Part shown: positions 7,336 to 15,273 of the stretch, in pieces
Layout of the letters: every line of letters begins with the position of its first letter
Position numbering within the stretch: position 1 is the stretch's first letter
Notes under the pieces: model-generated
The model's input: the letters and a program-made list of their open reading frames with translations, nothing else
What the model was told of the DNA's origin: nothing
The model's database searches: none
Virus record (IMG/VR): IMGVR_UViG_3300034082_002860
Location: 1 to 56,851 of that record
Length of the DNA stretch: 56,851 nt
Origin: a virus
Reading direction: 5' to 3' (one strand)
Translations under genes and position numbers: made by a program

Positions 7336-7594
7336 ATGTTAATCCTTCAGTATTTTTTAAAATATCATCTACCATTAATAGATTTTTTATTTTCACTTCT
7401 TCAATTATCATATCACGTAGTCCAATTTGATTGTCTTTAAATTTTATTTCTTCTTTCAAACTATCAATTTGTTTTGATGACGATACTATAAGTTCTTGAT
7501 AAACTCTATCTTTCTCAAAATATTCAAATGTCATTATAAAAAACCCTAACAAAGACATTACAATTCCCGCTCTAAATTTTGTTTCGTTTCCCAT
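7325..7594 (-). CDS. Membrane-anchored coiled-coil protein
   Basis: I start it at 7594 (MGNETKFRAG), immediately after the stop of the upstream gene, giving 89 residues. Residues about 10-25 form a membrane helix. The rest has the heptad-like, charged pattern of a coiled coil (KQIDSLKEEIKFKDNQIGLR). The topology resembles small phage spanin or antiholin-like proteins, but no lysis motif is present and no family is assigned. Confidence 0.5.
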   Translation of the reverse strand: MGNETKFRAGIVMSLLGFFIMTFEYFEKDRVYQELIVSSSKQIDSLKEEIKFKDNQIGLRDMIIEEVKIKNLLMVDDILKNTEGLTYEK

Positions 7595-7595
7595 T

Positions 7596-7886
7596 TTATT
7601 GTTCTTGTAATTCAATCATTTTGTTAGTAATCTGTTCTTCAGTAACTTCCATAATATTAGTTGATGTAACAACTTCATTATTAAAAATTTCCGCCATATC
7701 ATACAAATTACTTTCACCGATAAAGATATGACCCTTAACGACGCTAATCCCATGTCCATTTTTAAATTCCATTCTTGCTATTTTACCAGTGCCTGAAGGA
7801 TGTTCTTCAAATGCCAAATCTTTAAATGTTTTCATATTTTCATAATAAATTTTATTTGCAAATGCGTTTATTTGATAGTAATTCAT
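7596..7886 (-). CDS. Uncharacterised 96-residue phage protein
   Basis: The ATG overlaps the stop of the upstream methyltransferase gene by 4 nt, supporting the start at 7886; Met18 is an alternative. The segment from residue 18 (KTFKDLAFEEHPSGTG, then NGHGISVVKG) resembles small conserved phage proteins of unknown function with a compact beta-rich core. No catalytic motif. Confidence 0.5.
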   Translation of the reverse strand: MNYYQINAFANKIYYENMKTFKDLAFEEHPSGTGKIARMEFKNGHGISVVKGHIFIGESNLYDMAEIFNNEVVTSTNIMEVTEEQITNKMIELQEQ

Positions 7887-8500
7887 GATAGAACAATGGT
7901 ATAAAATTTTGATTTACCTTTCCACCCATAATCATCATATTCCACATACTCAACTTTAAACTCATCTTTTGTTAATTCTCTAATATCATCTTCGGTTACA
8001 CCATCGCAATTTTCAACAAGAATTATGATACCATCTTTTGATAAATGTTTTTTAACATCTTTAAAAAATTCTCTATGGAAGTTCATATCTTTGTCTAACG
8101 ATAATAATTTCTCATTGTCAAATCTATAACCTTCAGGTCTTAATGTTTTAAAATGTGGTGGATTACTAATGATAACATCAATATTTGGTTCACCAACTAA
8201 TTCATTAAAACCATTTGATTCAATAAATTTAACATTATCCAAATTATTTAAACTTATTGTTTCATTTATATGTTTAAGATTTTCTCGATTGATGTCGACC
8301 AAATATAACTCATCACAATAACCCTGTCCAAGTAAATGAAATCCCATAAAACCAGGTCCTGAACACATTTCCATAACTCTACCTTTCTTAACGAATTTTT
8401 TTACATTTTCACTATCTAAGGCATTTATACCAAATGTGGTACCTCCACCATCTAAATGTGGTTCATAGGAAATCTTAATGTTGTTTGTTTCAAATACCAT
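7883..8500 (-). CDS. Class I SAM methyltransferase, HemK/RlmG-like
   Basis: Protein of 205 residues with SAM motif I at 42-53 (VMEMCSGPGFMG), the acidic end of strand 2 at LVDINREN, and NPPH (113-116) in place of the NPPY of HemK/PrmC and N6-adenine or guanine methylases. NPP[YH] enzymes methylate planar amino groups, for example Gln in release factors or bases in rRNA and DNA. There is no target-recognition domain, so a protein or RNA substrate is as likely as DNA. It overlaps the next gene by 4 nt. Confidence 0.7.
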   Translation of the reverse strand: MVFETNNIKISYEPHLDGGGTTFGINALDSENVKKFVKKGRVMEMCSGPGFMGFHLLGQGYCDELYLVDINRENLKHINETISLNNLDNVKFIESNGFNELVGEPNIDVIISNPPHFKTLRPEGYRFDNEKLLSLDKDMNFHREFFKDVKKHLSKDGIIILVENCDGVTEDDIRELTKDEFKVEYVEYDDYGWKGKSKFYTIVLS

Positions 8501-8502
8501 AA

Positions 8503-8667
8503 TTAAAATATTTCTTCGGCGATTCCGAGTGCTTCAGCAATGATTAATAAACCACCAGCATCCATTAAAGACCCATCAACTAAAGCAACACCCGCACAAA
8601 TTCTAAAAAAAGATTTAACTAAACTAATCCAAAAATGTGTCGATGTCTTTGATTCTTTTTCTTGCAT
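8503..8667 (-). CDS. Small hydrophobic protein (54 aa)
   Basis: Starts MQEKESKTSTHFWISLV. A mildly amphipathic hydrophobic stretch spans about 13-50, including DAGGLLIIAEALGIAEE. It sits between the Dcm gene and the methyltransferase gene with a TATATTATA element 2 nt before its ATG, so it seems to be the first gene of a transcript running to 6890 or beyond. Function unknown; it may be membrane-associated. Confidence 0.5.
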   Translation of the reverse strand: MQEKESKTSTHFWISLVKSFFRICAGVALVDGSLMDAGGLLIIAEALGIAEEIF

Positions 8668-8669
8668 AG

Positions 8670-8678
8670 TATAATATA
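8670..8678 (-). promoter_or_regulatory. TATATTATA element (putative phage promoter)
   Basis: TATATTATA on the minus strand, 2 nt before the ATG at 8667, squeezed into the gap after the Dcm stop at 8680. The upstream TTCA half-site seen at other copies is absent here. Confidence 0.4.
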
Positions 8679-8679
8679 G

Positions 8680-9654
8680 TTAATTTTTCTTAGATTTCAA
8701 AATCTTTTTAGATTCAATATAATTGTCAATAAAATTAATTCTCTGTCCAATCCAATACATTACATTGACAGTCATTGAATTACCGAGAGCACCCTTTACA
8801 GCGGAATAACCATGTTTCTTACCATCAACTTCAAAATCTAAATAACCATCAGGGAACCCCTGTAATCTTTCTAATTCTCTTTCAGTGAAACATCTTATAC
8901 CATTATCATCAACCCAAAAATTAGATGTTGACACACGACCCATTCCATCTGTTTGGGTTTGTCCGTATGATTTTGTTATCGTACCAGCGAGTTTAATTTC
9001 TCCGAGAATATTTTTGGTGTACTCATCCCTCTTGCTTTTATTCTTTTCTTTAACGCTTTCAAAACATCCTTGCTCAAATAATACTGAGAATGGGATTTTC
9101 CAGTTTTTTCCACGATATCCAACAATATAGATTCTTTTGCGTCGTTGGGGAACTCCGAAGTATTGGCTGTCGAGAATCCTATAAGCAATTGAGTACTCTT
9201 CTCCTTGGACAATACCTTGTTTGTCGAGACCTTCTGGTTTGAAGTCAACACCAGTGAAAGAGGAGATGATTTCACATAAGGCTTTTTTGTGTTGTTTTTT
9301 AAAAACGCCTTCGACATTTTCCCAAATGAACCATCTTGGTCGTTTGTCTTTAAGAATTCTCGCATATTCAAGGGAGATTCTACCACGGATGTCATCCATT
9401 CCTTTGTTGAGTCCTGCATCGGAAAAAGATTGACAAGGCGTTCCGCCGACCAATAAGTCGAATTTAATTTTTTTGTACTTTTCATGTTGGGTTAGTTTAG
9501 TAATGTCAGTAAATAAGGTTGTGTTTGGATAATGATGAGATAATACTTTTTGTGGAAATGGTGCGAAGTCACATAGACCGACACATTCCCAACCAAGTGG
9601 TTCCCATGCAACTGTGGCGGATTCAATACCACTACAAACTGATAGATATTTCAT
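8680..9654 (-). CDS. dcm: C5-cytosine DNA methyltransferase
   Basis: Protein of 324 residues with the complete C5 methylase set: motif I (VCSGIESAT), catalytic GTPCQSFSDAG with Cys74, ENV, QRRKRIYIVGY, a variable target-recognition region, then RLQGFPDGY and GALGNSMTV (motifs IX-X). It methylates cytosine at C5 in a specific DNA site. No restriction endonuclease is adjacent, so it is an orphan phage methylase, most likely protecting the phage genome. It has its own Bacteroidetes-type promoter. Confidence 0.93.
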   Translation of the reverse strand: MKYLSVCSGIESATVAWEPLGWECVGLCDFAPFPQKVLSHHYPNTTLFTDITKLTQHEKYKKIKFDLLVGGTPCQSFSDAGLNKGMDDIRGRISLEYARILKDKRPRWFIWENVEGVFKKQHKKALCEIISSFTGVDFKPEGLDKQGIVQGEEYSIAYRILDSQYFGVPQRRKRIYIVGYRGKNWKIPFSVLFEQGCFESVKEKNKSKRDEYTKNILGEIKLAGTITKSYGQTQTDGMGRVSTSNFWVDDNGIRCFTERELERLQGFPDGYLDFEVDGKKHGYSAVKGALGNSMTVNVMYWIGQRINFIDNYIESKKILKSKKN

Positions 9655-9675
9655 TTGATTTAATTTAGTTCACAT

Positions 9676-9707
9676 CAAAGATAGGTATTAATTAGAATAT
9701 ACCAAAA
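9676..9707 (-). promoter_or_regulatory. Bacteroidetes-type promoter
   Basis: Minus strand TTTTG, 19 nt, TATCTTTG, then 21 nt to the Dcm start. Identical elements and spacing occur at 590-621. Suggests transcription of the methylase by host RNA polymerase early in infection. Confidence 0.6.
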
Positions 9708-9736
9708 AAAATTTCACTAAAAAAATACATTGATTA

Positions 9737-11137
9737 TCAATAAGTTATGAAATCATATTTGTCTTTCTTCCACTCTATCGTTGGATACTTCTTAAACCTT
9801 GAAGTTAAAATATTGGTAGCCTCTTCAAATATCTCAATAACTGGAGTATTAGCCTTACCATAGGACTGTATTAAATTGCCCTTTCTGTATTGTAAATTAA
9901 TTCTTTTCCTTTTATGTTGCAATGACGAAAATATATAAACGACTCCATGTGCAAATTGTTTAGACATGCAGTTTTTCATATTGAATCCTTCAATTCTAAA
10001 ATCATCTTCGGTTAATAATAATTTGGGTTTAAATACTAATTCATCAATCACAATATCTTCTTCCATTTCTTTCACAAAATCTTCAGGTATGAGATACCTC
10101 ACTTTATATCCACGTGCGAAATGTAATTTCAATCCTGACCATGTTTCCATAATGTTATCAAATTCAATATCGTTTTTTGCTTTGAATTTAAGATTAACTC
10201 CTCTTTGTTCTAACAAATCTCTAATCGAAAATAATTTATTTAATGTGTAAATTAACGAATCCGTTTTAATTGTGTCTATTTCCCAATCATTAATTACTTT
10301 AACTAAAAAATCTTTTTCTGATTCATTCTTTAAATAATGTAATTTTTTGTTAGGTGGGGTATCGTAACAATGTATTTCCCAAATAAATTTCTTTAAGTAT
10401 TCAACATGATTATCACCAAATAATTTACAGAAATAATTTAATGTAGATATTTGAATTTGTCTAACGTTTTGACTTAGTTCTTTAATGAGGTATTTTGATT
10501 TAATACCATAATAATCTAAAACCGCCGGTAGAAATTTATTATCGTTTTTATCTAACCATTTCTTTTTTGGGTAATCATTTTGAATATCATAATATACTGC
10601 GTTGTGTCCTTTAATACCTTTAATATCTAAGTGATAATCAACTAACATATCATAGATAGTATTGTAAAAAGGTTTTAATTTATAATCTTTATCTTTAAGA
10701 AATTGTGATTTAAATTTTGGTTGTATTTGTTGAACAAAGATGTCACATATTTTATCAACTGACCTTTCATATTTGACTCCCCAATAACCTCTTCGTTTTT
10801 CTCCTCGTGCAATTCCATTTTCAATTAAATCGAACAATAATTTAAAATCATTCTTTTTATCTTGATCTGTACTTCTAAACATTTTCTCATCAATGTTTAA
10901 ATTATTTTTAATTGTATATTTTACCGAAACATCACCAGTGATTAAATTAACAATTAAATTGTGTTCGAATGTTACGTGTCTTGGTGTACCATATCTATCA
11001 TAATCAAAATCAAAAATACCTTCATATGTAAGTTCATCATTGTGTTTGTGTAATCTAATTAAACATTCACTAATAGACTCATCTCTCTTTCTATTCTTAT
11101 CCTTCTTTTGTTGGGAGTACGAAAATAATAAATCCAT
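9737..11137 (-). CDS. PcfJ-like protein, copy 1
   Basis: Protein of 466 residues. The C-terminal quarter holds the PcfJ signature: a Leu-rich lead-in, EGFNMKNCM near residue 390, then VYIFSSL, an RINLQY strand and the GNLIQSYGKANTPV stretch. PcfJ-like proteins occur on plasmids and phages; their biochemical role is unknown. The N-terminal two thirds are Lys/Asp-rich with no recognised domain. It lies 35 nt downstream of a larger PcfJ-like gene, with which it shares only the C-terminal pattern and loose middle-region similarity, suggesting an old duplication. Confidence 0.65.
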   Translation of the reverse strand: MDLLFSYSQQKKDKNRKRDESISECLIRLHKHNDELTYEGIFDFDYDRYGTPRHVTFEHNLIVNLITGDVSVKYTIKNNLNIDEKMFRSTDQDKKNDFKLLFDLIENGIARGEKRRGYWGVKYERSVDKICDIFVQQIQPKFKSQFLKDKDYKLKPFYNTIYDMLVDYHLDIKGIKGHNAVYYDIQNDYPKKKWLDKNDNKFLPAVLDYYGIKSKYLIKELSQNVRQIQISTLNYFCKLFGDNHVEYLKKFIWEIHCYDTPPNKKLHYLKNESEKDFLVKVINDWEIDTIKTDSLIYTLNKLFSIRDLLEQRGVNLKFKAKNDIEFDNIMETWSGLKLHFARGYKVRYLIPEDFVKEMEEDIVIDELVFKPKLLLTEDDFRIEGFNMKNCMSKQFAHGVVYIFSSLQHKRKRINLQYRKGNLIQSYGKANTPVIEIFEEATNILTSRFKKYPTIEWKKDKYDFITY

Positions 11138-11172
11138 ATAGAAATATATATGGATTAAATGAAAATGTGTAG

Positions 11173-13095
11173 TTAAAATGGTAGGGGTTCTACTCCGTCT
11201 AAATTTAAAATATCTATTAATCTTCTTGGTTCTCTCATTTCTGGTGCAATTTCAACTCCATTTATCATAACAGGTACTCTATCCTTCTTTAACCAGTTGA
11301 GTGTTCCAAATCTCGCATGCATTCTAATCAAATCACTTACATCATCTATCGCATTTTGGTAATGTTTTGGTGGTTGTGCGTTTGAGAAATATTTTGATTG
11401 TACCATTCTTCCGTCTGATATTTTAAACTCACACGTAACTCTATCTTGTTTATCTTCGGTCCTCAATGATACAATGATTGATGTGTCTGTCTCCGCGTAT
11501 GATGCAACACAGTGATGCATAAACCTACCTTCTTCAACGTATTCCTCTTCTCTTGTTAGAACATATGGGTGTATCATTATCTCACCGTCACTTATTGTGG
11601 TGATAAGTTCTTTATTACCATTACTATTGTGTTTCCACAACTCACTTTTTTTCTCACAACTAATTGGTTGTTGAATTTGTCTCACTGTTTCTTCAGGGTA
11701 GAAGTATTGAATAACCCAACCCTTTTTAATTGCCGATATCATTCTAGATAGTTCATTATGTTCACTATGAAACTTTACTCTGGTATTTGCTCTCATTCTA
11801 ATATTAGAATCATACTCTCTTATTTTACTTAACATCTTAAAATGATCCATCACTAACCCCATAAAATTTTCATCTACAGATATTCCTTTTTCTGTTTCAC
11901 TTGTTAACACCGATAATAAATTTTCTTTTTCAATATCAGATATATTATATCCATGATTTTTAATTCTGTCACGTATATTTTCCATATTTTTTAACGATGA
12001 CGCACCTATTAAATGTCCCTTATCTGATGTTGTTCCAAATAAATCTTTATTTATTGACCCAATATATTTTTGATAGTTGTCACCAAACAAATAACATAAC
12101 ATATATAAAGAACCTAAATCAATATTAGGTTTCTCGTGTAATAGTTTTATTGTTACTTTAGATTTTATTTGATAAACATCTAACACTGACGCGATTAATT
12201 TTCTATCGTTTTTCTTTAAGTATTTTTCAGTTGGGTAATAATGAACCAATAGTTTTTTATAGTCGTTTGGTATCTTTATTTTCTTGGTATTAATAAACCA
12301 TCTCATTACCTCTTCATAAAAAAAAGTTTTAAAAAATGAACCATCTGTTGTGAAATTAATGTTAAACACCTTACTCAGTACGTCGTTAAATTCTTTATCT
12401 TTAAAATTATTTTTTAATTCTTTATACAATGGATTATTTTTACCCATATGATTTCTTAAAAACTTGAATGGTCCATCACTACTATCTAAAAAATTGTCAA
12501 GTTGTTGAAACCCGTTCTTTCTAAATCGAGGTGTGGTTTTGGTTTTTCCATGTTTCCCACTATCAACAAATAAAAAATCCCCTTTAACCATATCAAAAGT
12601 AACTGATGTGGTGTATTTGTTTGTTTTAAAATACTTACAGTTAAATCCTCTAGATTTTGTGAATTTGTTTGTTTTAATTGTAATCTTATCTCCTTTTTTT
12701 ACTATTGATCTTTCTAATATGTGAACTGATATTTCACTAAGGGGTTCGTTATAGTATTTCTTGATGTGTCTATCCTTTGTAGTATAAAACTCCCCCGGTG
12801 TTCCATTTAGTTTATGAGTGGAAGCATACATAATAATCGGAGCATTTTTATATTCATCGTCCCAATAAAAAAATCTTGTTTTTTTCTTTTTAATTTCATC
12901 AGTAAGTGGTGATATTGGAACCCCACTACCCCCATCATAATATTCAGTGGTCGTACTACCACCATACTTGTCTTCATAAGACACTTGTTTATGTATACCA
13001 CTATGTGATGTATCTACTTTGGGGAACTTAGAATAGTTCTTAAATGGGGTAATTCTCGCGTAAGTGTATGTTTGGTAAAGTAATATTTCCTCCAT
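11173..13095 (-). CDS. PcfJ-like protein, copy 2
   Basis: Protein of 640 residues with the PcfJ pattern near the C terminus: EGRFMHHCVASYAE around residue 525, then SIIVSLR, VTCEFK and MVQSKYFSNAQPP. The first 200 residues are polar and Tyr/Lys-rich and have no counterpart in copy 1. A middle region (about 290-370, KNDRKLIASVLDVY) resembles part of copy 1 (KNDNKFLPAVLDYY). Upstream, 17 nt before the ATG, is TATATTTG, matching the -7 box TAnnTTTG, without a clear -33 box. Confidence 0.65.
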   Translation of the reverse strand: MEEILLYQTYTYARITPFKNYSKFPKVDTSHSGIHKQVSYEDKYGGSTTTEYYDGGSGVPISPLTDEIKKKKTRFFYWDDEYKNAPIIMYASTHKLNGTPGEFYTTKDRHIKKYYNEPLSEISVHILERSIVKKGDKITIKTNKFTKSRGFNCKYFKTNKYTTSVTFDMVKGDFLFVDSGKHGKTKTTPRFRKNGFQQLDNFLDSSDGPFKFLRNHMGKNNPLYKELKNNFKDKEFNDVLSKVFNINFTTDGSFFKTFFYEEVMRWFINTKKIKIPNDYKKLLVHYYPTEKYLKKNDRKLIASVLDVYQIKSKVTIKLLHEKPNIDLGSLYMLCYLFGDNYQKYIGSINKDLFGTTSDKGHLIGASSLKNMENIRDRIKNHGYNISDIEKENLLSVLTSETEKGISVDENFMGLVMDHFKMLSKIREYDSNIRMRANTRVKFHSEHNELSRMISAIKKGWVIQYFYPEETVRQIQQPISCEKKSELWKHNSNGNKELITTISDGEIMIHPYVLTREEEYVEEGRFMHHCVASYAETDTSIIVSLRTEDKQDRVTCEFKISDGRMVQSKYFSNAQPPKHYQNAIDDVSDLIRMHARFGTLNWLKKDRVPVMINGVEIAPEMREPRRLIDILNLDGVEPLPF

Positions 13096-13160
13096 AAAGT
13101 AAGTTTAGGTATCAAATATACGAAACTATTTTCAGATATACTTATTAATAAATAAATTTT

Positions 13161-13286
13161 ATGGCTAAAGGAAAAAGCACTAGTAACAACAAGGTCTCTT
13201 TTGGTAAGAGAAAAAGAGGTTCGGCAACAAAAACTCGCAACAAACACGATAGAACTGAAAACAACTATCGTGGACAAGGTCGCTAA
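13161..13286 (+). CDS. Small, highly basic protein (41 aa)
   Basis: Starts MAKGKSTSNNKVSFGKRKRG and ends RGQGR. About a third of the residues are Lys or Arg, with almost no hydrophobics, as in nucleic-acid-binding or histone-like small phage proteins. It is the only plus-strand gene in this part and is followed by a strong terminator, so it is a single-gene transcript, divergent from the PcfJ genes. The exact role is unknown. Confidence 0.65.
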   Translation: MAKGKSTSNNKVSFGKRKRGSATKTRNKHDRTENNYRGQGR

Positions 13287-13300
13287 TTCTCTCCCTTGTT

Positions 13301-13335
13301 AACCCTGGTAATTTATTGATTATCAGGGTTTTTTT
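13301..13335 (+). terminator. Intrinsic terminator
   Basis: 12-bp stem (AACCCTGGTAAT with ATTATCAGGGTT, one G-U pair), 6-nt loop, then a run of T. It ends the transcript of the small basic gene. The stop codon of the convergent minus-strand gene lies in its loop. Confidence 0.85.
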
Positions 13336-13510
13336 GTATTTGGAACCCCATCATATATGTCAACCATCTAATAGTTAACCCCCAAGATGGTGATGTTTTA
13401 CCATCCTCATAATATTCATCCTTATCGTAATAGAAAATAATTGCAGGTATAATGAACCAATGGTGTTTCTTATTATATATAAAAAAATCTTTATGGTAGT
13501 TCTTAAACAT
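13313..13510 (-). CDS. Small hydrophobic protein (65 aa)
   Basis: I start it at 13510 (MFKNYHKDFF), 1 nt after the upstream stop, rather than at 13543 inside the upstream gene. It is Tyr/His/Phe-rich with a hydrophobic stretch at about 18-28 and another at 45-55 that could contact membrane. No family recognised. It forms a two-gene unit with the next entry. Confidence 0.5.
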   Translation of the reverse strand: MFKNYHKDFFIYNKKHHWFIIPAIIFYYDKDEYYEDGKTSPSWGLTIRWLTYMMGFQIQKNPDNQ

Positions 13511-13511
13511 A

Positions 13512-13691
13512 TTACTTCTTTTTAGGTTTCTTAATATAATCAATGACCATATTGATTGGTCCTAAACTAATCATACCCCAACCAAACATCTTTTCCAATT
13601 CAGGGTTACCCGTATTCAACCCGTATTTCTCAATAAGAATACCAGTTATCATCATCATTATATAGATTATTTCTCTAATTTTTATTTGCAT
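13512..13691 (-). CDS. Small hydrophobic protein (59 aa)
   Basis: Starts MQIKIREIIYIMMMITGILI with a hydrophobic helix at about 8-20, a polar centre and a Lys-rich end. Its stop lies 1 nt before the start of the next gene. A TATATTATA string lies 12 nt before the ATG. Function unknown. Confidence 0.5.
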   Translation of the reverse strand: MQIKIREIIYIMMMITGILIEKYGLNTGNPELEKMFGWGMISLGPINMVIDYIKKPKKK

Positions 13692-13703
13692 AACTTTGTT
13701 TTT

Positions 13704-13712
13704 TATAATATA
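13704..13712 (-). promoter_or_regulatory. TATATTATA element, distant copy
   Basis: TATATTATA on the minus strand, 12 nt before the ATG at 13691, in the divergent gap before the DUF192 gene. Read on the plus strand it contains TATAAT and could serve that gene instead. Confidence 0.3.
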
Positions 13713-13747
13713 ACCTTTTAATTTGAAATTTCCAAATAATTATAGAT

Positions 13748-14113
13748 ATGTCAGTTCACATCAATAACAAAACATTCCCCGCCGAATACCTTTCATCTCC
13801 AAATGAGATTCAAAAAGGTATGATGGGTAGAACAGAACTAAACGGTTGTATGGTATTCAAGATGGGTAAGGGTCACCATTCATTTTGGATGAAGAACTGT
13901 TTAATACCATTAGATATTTTATTTGTCCTTAACAACCGTATTAATCGTATACATTCTAACTGTGAGGCTCCTGACCCACACAGGATGACTTTACCTCGTT
14001 ACACAGGTATCGGTGATCATATCATTGAATTTCCCGCAGGTACCTGTGATGGTTGGAAAGTAGGGGATAAAGTGGCTATGTACTTGGGGACTCCTCAGAA
14101 TCCAGTTCAATAG
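13748..14113 (+). CDS. DUF192 family protein
   Basis: Protein of 121 residues matching DUF192 (COG1430) throughout: GMMGRTELNGCMVFKM, FWMKNCLIPLDILFVL, then YTGIGDHIIEFPAG and WKVGDKV. The family folds as a small beta barrel and occurs in bacteria, archaea and many aquatic phages; its molecular role is unknown. Bacterial members usually carry a signal peptide, absent here. Its 3' end overlaps the convergent methyltransferase gene by 38 nt. Confidence 0.88.
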   Translation: MSVHINNKTFPAEYLSSPNEIQKGMMGRTELNGCMVFKMGKGHHSFWMKNCLIPLDILFVLNNRINRIHSNCEAPDPHRMTLPRYTGIGDHIIEFPAGTCDGWKVGDKVAMYLGTPQNPVQ

Positions 14114-14774
14114 AATAAGGTTCAATGTTTGAGAAATCGTACTTAACTTTTGGTTTAGTTTTTTGAAAAACCCAAAAATAACTATGATATTTCCGTGCAT
14201 GTTCTTGTTTTGTCCATTTTGTTCCAAAACTATTAATTCTTAAATTTGCAACTAAAATAAACAAATCTTTAGGGTAAAACCCTATTTCCATTGCCATATC
14301 CATAACCATTGAATGTGTAAAATGATTTTTACCACCAGAAACGGTGTCTTGACATTTAAAAACAACCAAACCATCTTTTTCGGTTATTCTATACAATTCC
14401 TTTAATGTATTGTAGTAATTCTTCATTAGATGTCCATATGTCTCATATCCCTCATAACGTTTAGCAATAATAGAACTCCCCACTCTATTATCCTTATATG
14501 TTTTACCCGCAATTACAAATGGAGGGTCGTACATAATACTCTTCATACTTCCATCCTCAAATGGTAAATGTTCTGAACTGGCCTCAATAATAGTATCATT
14601 TTTAGGGAATAAATCCGATTTAAACTTTGGTGTTGGGAGTTCCTTCCAAAAATTTCCAGTAGAATAGGTACAATCTAAATCAAAACGGTCAATTTTATGT
14701 AAATCCATTATATTCTTAATCACTTCGTAGTTGCTATTGTAAACGCTTTTTATAGGTTTGAAATCTTTATCCAT
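14076..14774 (-). CDS. Amino-type DNA methyltransferase (DPPF)
   Basis: Protein of 232 residues with DPPF (83-86), the catalytic motif of N6-adenine and N4-cytosine methylases. There is a motif III-like helix (LKELYRITEKDGLVVFKCQD) and an aromatic C-terminal part, but no obvious GxG SAM loop at the start; the TYSTGNFWKELP segment (36-47) probably serves that role. It likely methylates an exocyclic amino group in phage DNA. It is the third methylase-type gene of the window and is also an orphan. Confidence 0.75.
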   Translation of the reverse strand: MDKDFKPIKSVYNSNYEVIKNIMDLHKIDRFDLDCTYSTGNFWKELPTPKFKSDLFPKNDTIIEASSEHLPFEDGSMKSIMYDPPFVIAGKTYKDNRVGSSIIAKRYEGYETYGHLMKNYYNTLKELYRITEKDGLVVFKCQDTVSGGKNHFTHSMVMDMAMEIGFYPKDLFILVANLRINSFGTKWTKQEHARKYHSYFWVFQKTKPKVKYDFSNIEPYSIELDSEESPST

Positions 14775-14835
14775 TTGACTTTTTTATTTATTTTTCGTAT
14801 TATTAAAATATAAGAAATTAATTTCAATAAACCAA

Positions 14836-14845
14836 AATATTTATA
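14836..14845 (+). promoter_or_regulatory. AATATTTATA element
   Basis: AATATTTATA, one mismatch to the AGTATTTATA element, 13 nt before the ATG at 14859. It is the only plus-strand copy found. Confidence 0.3.
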
Positions 14846-14858
14846 AAAAACAACAATT

Positions 14859-14993
14859 ATGGGATGCGGATGTAAAGGTAAAAAACAAGAACCACCGGTT
14901 CAACCACCGGTAAACATTAGATTAAGTGAAGTTCAAACACCAGAGGTTACTCAACCAGTAACACAAGAGGAAACACCAAACACTAATCAATAA
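14859..14993 (+). CDS. Small Cys-Lys/Pro-rich protein (44 aa)
   Basis: Starts MGCGCKGKKQEPPVQPPVNI; the rest is Pro/Thr/Gln-rich and probably unfolded. The N-terminal CGC could bind metal or form disulfides. A terminator follows within 20 nt, so the gene stands alone. Function unknown; a small virion accessory is possible given the upstream element. Confidence 0.5.
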   Translation: MGCGCKGKKQEPPVQPPVNIRLSEVQTPEVTQPVTQEETPNTNQ

Positions 14994-15011
14994 TATACAC
15001 GATAATCTAAG

Positions 15012-15039
15012 ATATCGTTATTATTGACGATATTTTTTT
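15012..15039 (+). terminator. Intrinsic terminator
   Basis: 7-bp stem ATATCGT / ACGATAT with an 8-nt loop, followed by seven T. It ends the transcript of the 44-residue gene. Confidence 0.75.
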
Positions 15040-15074
15040 GATTATGGTATATATCAATAAATATATATTTGAAT

Positions 15075-15272
15075 ATGAAAGTAGAAAAAAAATTAACGAG
15101 TGTCCATATATTGGAAGACGTTTACAGAAAATTTAAGATAAATGCGATTGATGGTAATATTAACTTACAAAAATTAGTTAATCGTACATTAGACCTTTAC
15201 GTCAAAGACGAATCATTTAGAAATAAAATAAATAATTACACAGATTTATCTGTGAGTGGATCAAAATATTAA
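15075..15272 (+). CDS. Ribbon-helix-helix type small protein
   Basis: Protein of 65 residues beginning MKVEKKLTSVHILEDVYRKF. A short strand (KLTSVHIL) followed by two helices, the second containing LQKLVNRTLDLYVKD, matches the Arc/MetJ ribbon-helix-helix layout, which binds DNA as a dimer. It is first in the long plus-strand sugar operon, with its stop 1 nt before the first glycosyltransferase, and could regulate it. TATATTTG lies 3 nt before the ATG, with TTTTTG 23 nt further upstream, a loose Bacteroidetes-type promoter. Confidence 0.55.
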   Translation: MKVEKKLTSVHILEDVYRKFKINAIDGNINLQKLVNRTLDLYVKDESFRNKINNYTDLSVSGSKY

Positions 15273-15273
15273 T

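Noticed and set aside
8976-9485. 169-residue minus-strand frame inside the Dcm gene
   Set aside because: Alternative frame of a conserved methylase gene with no recognisable domain of its own.
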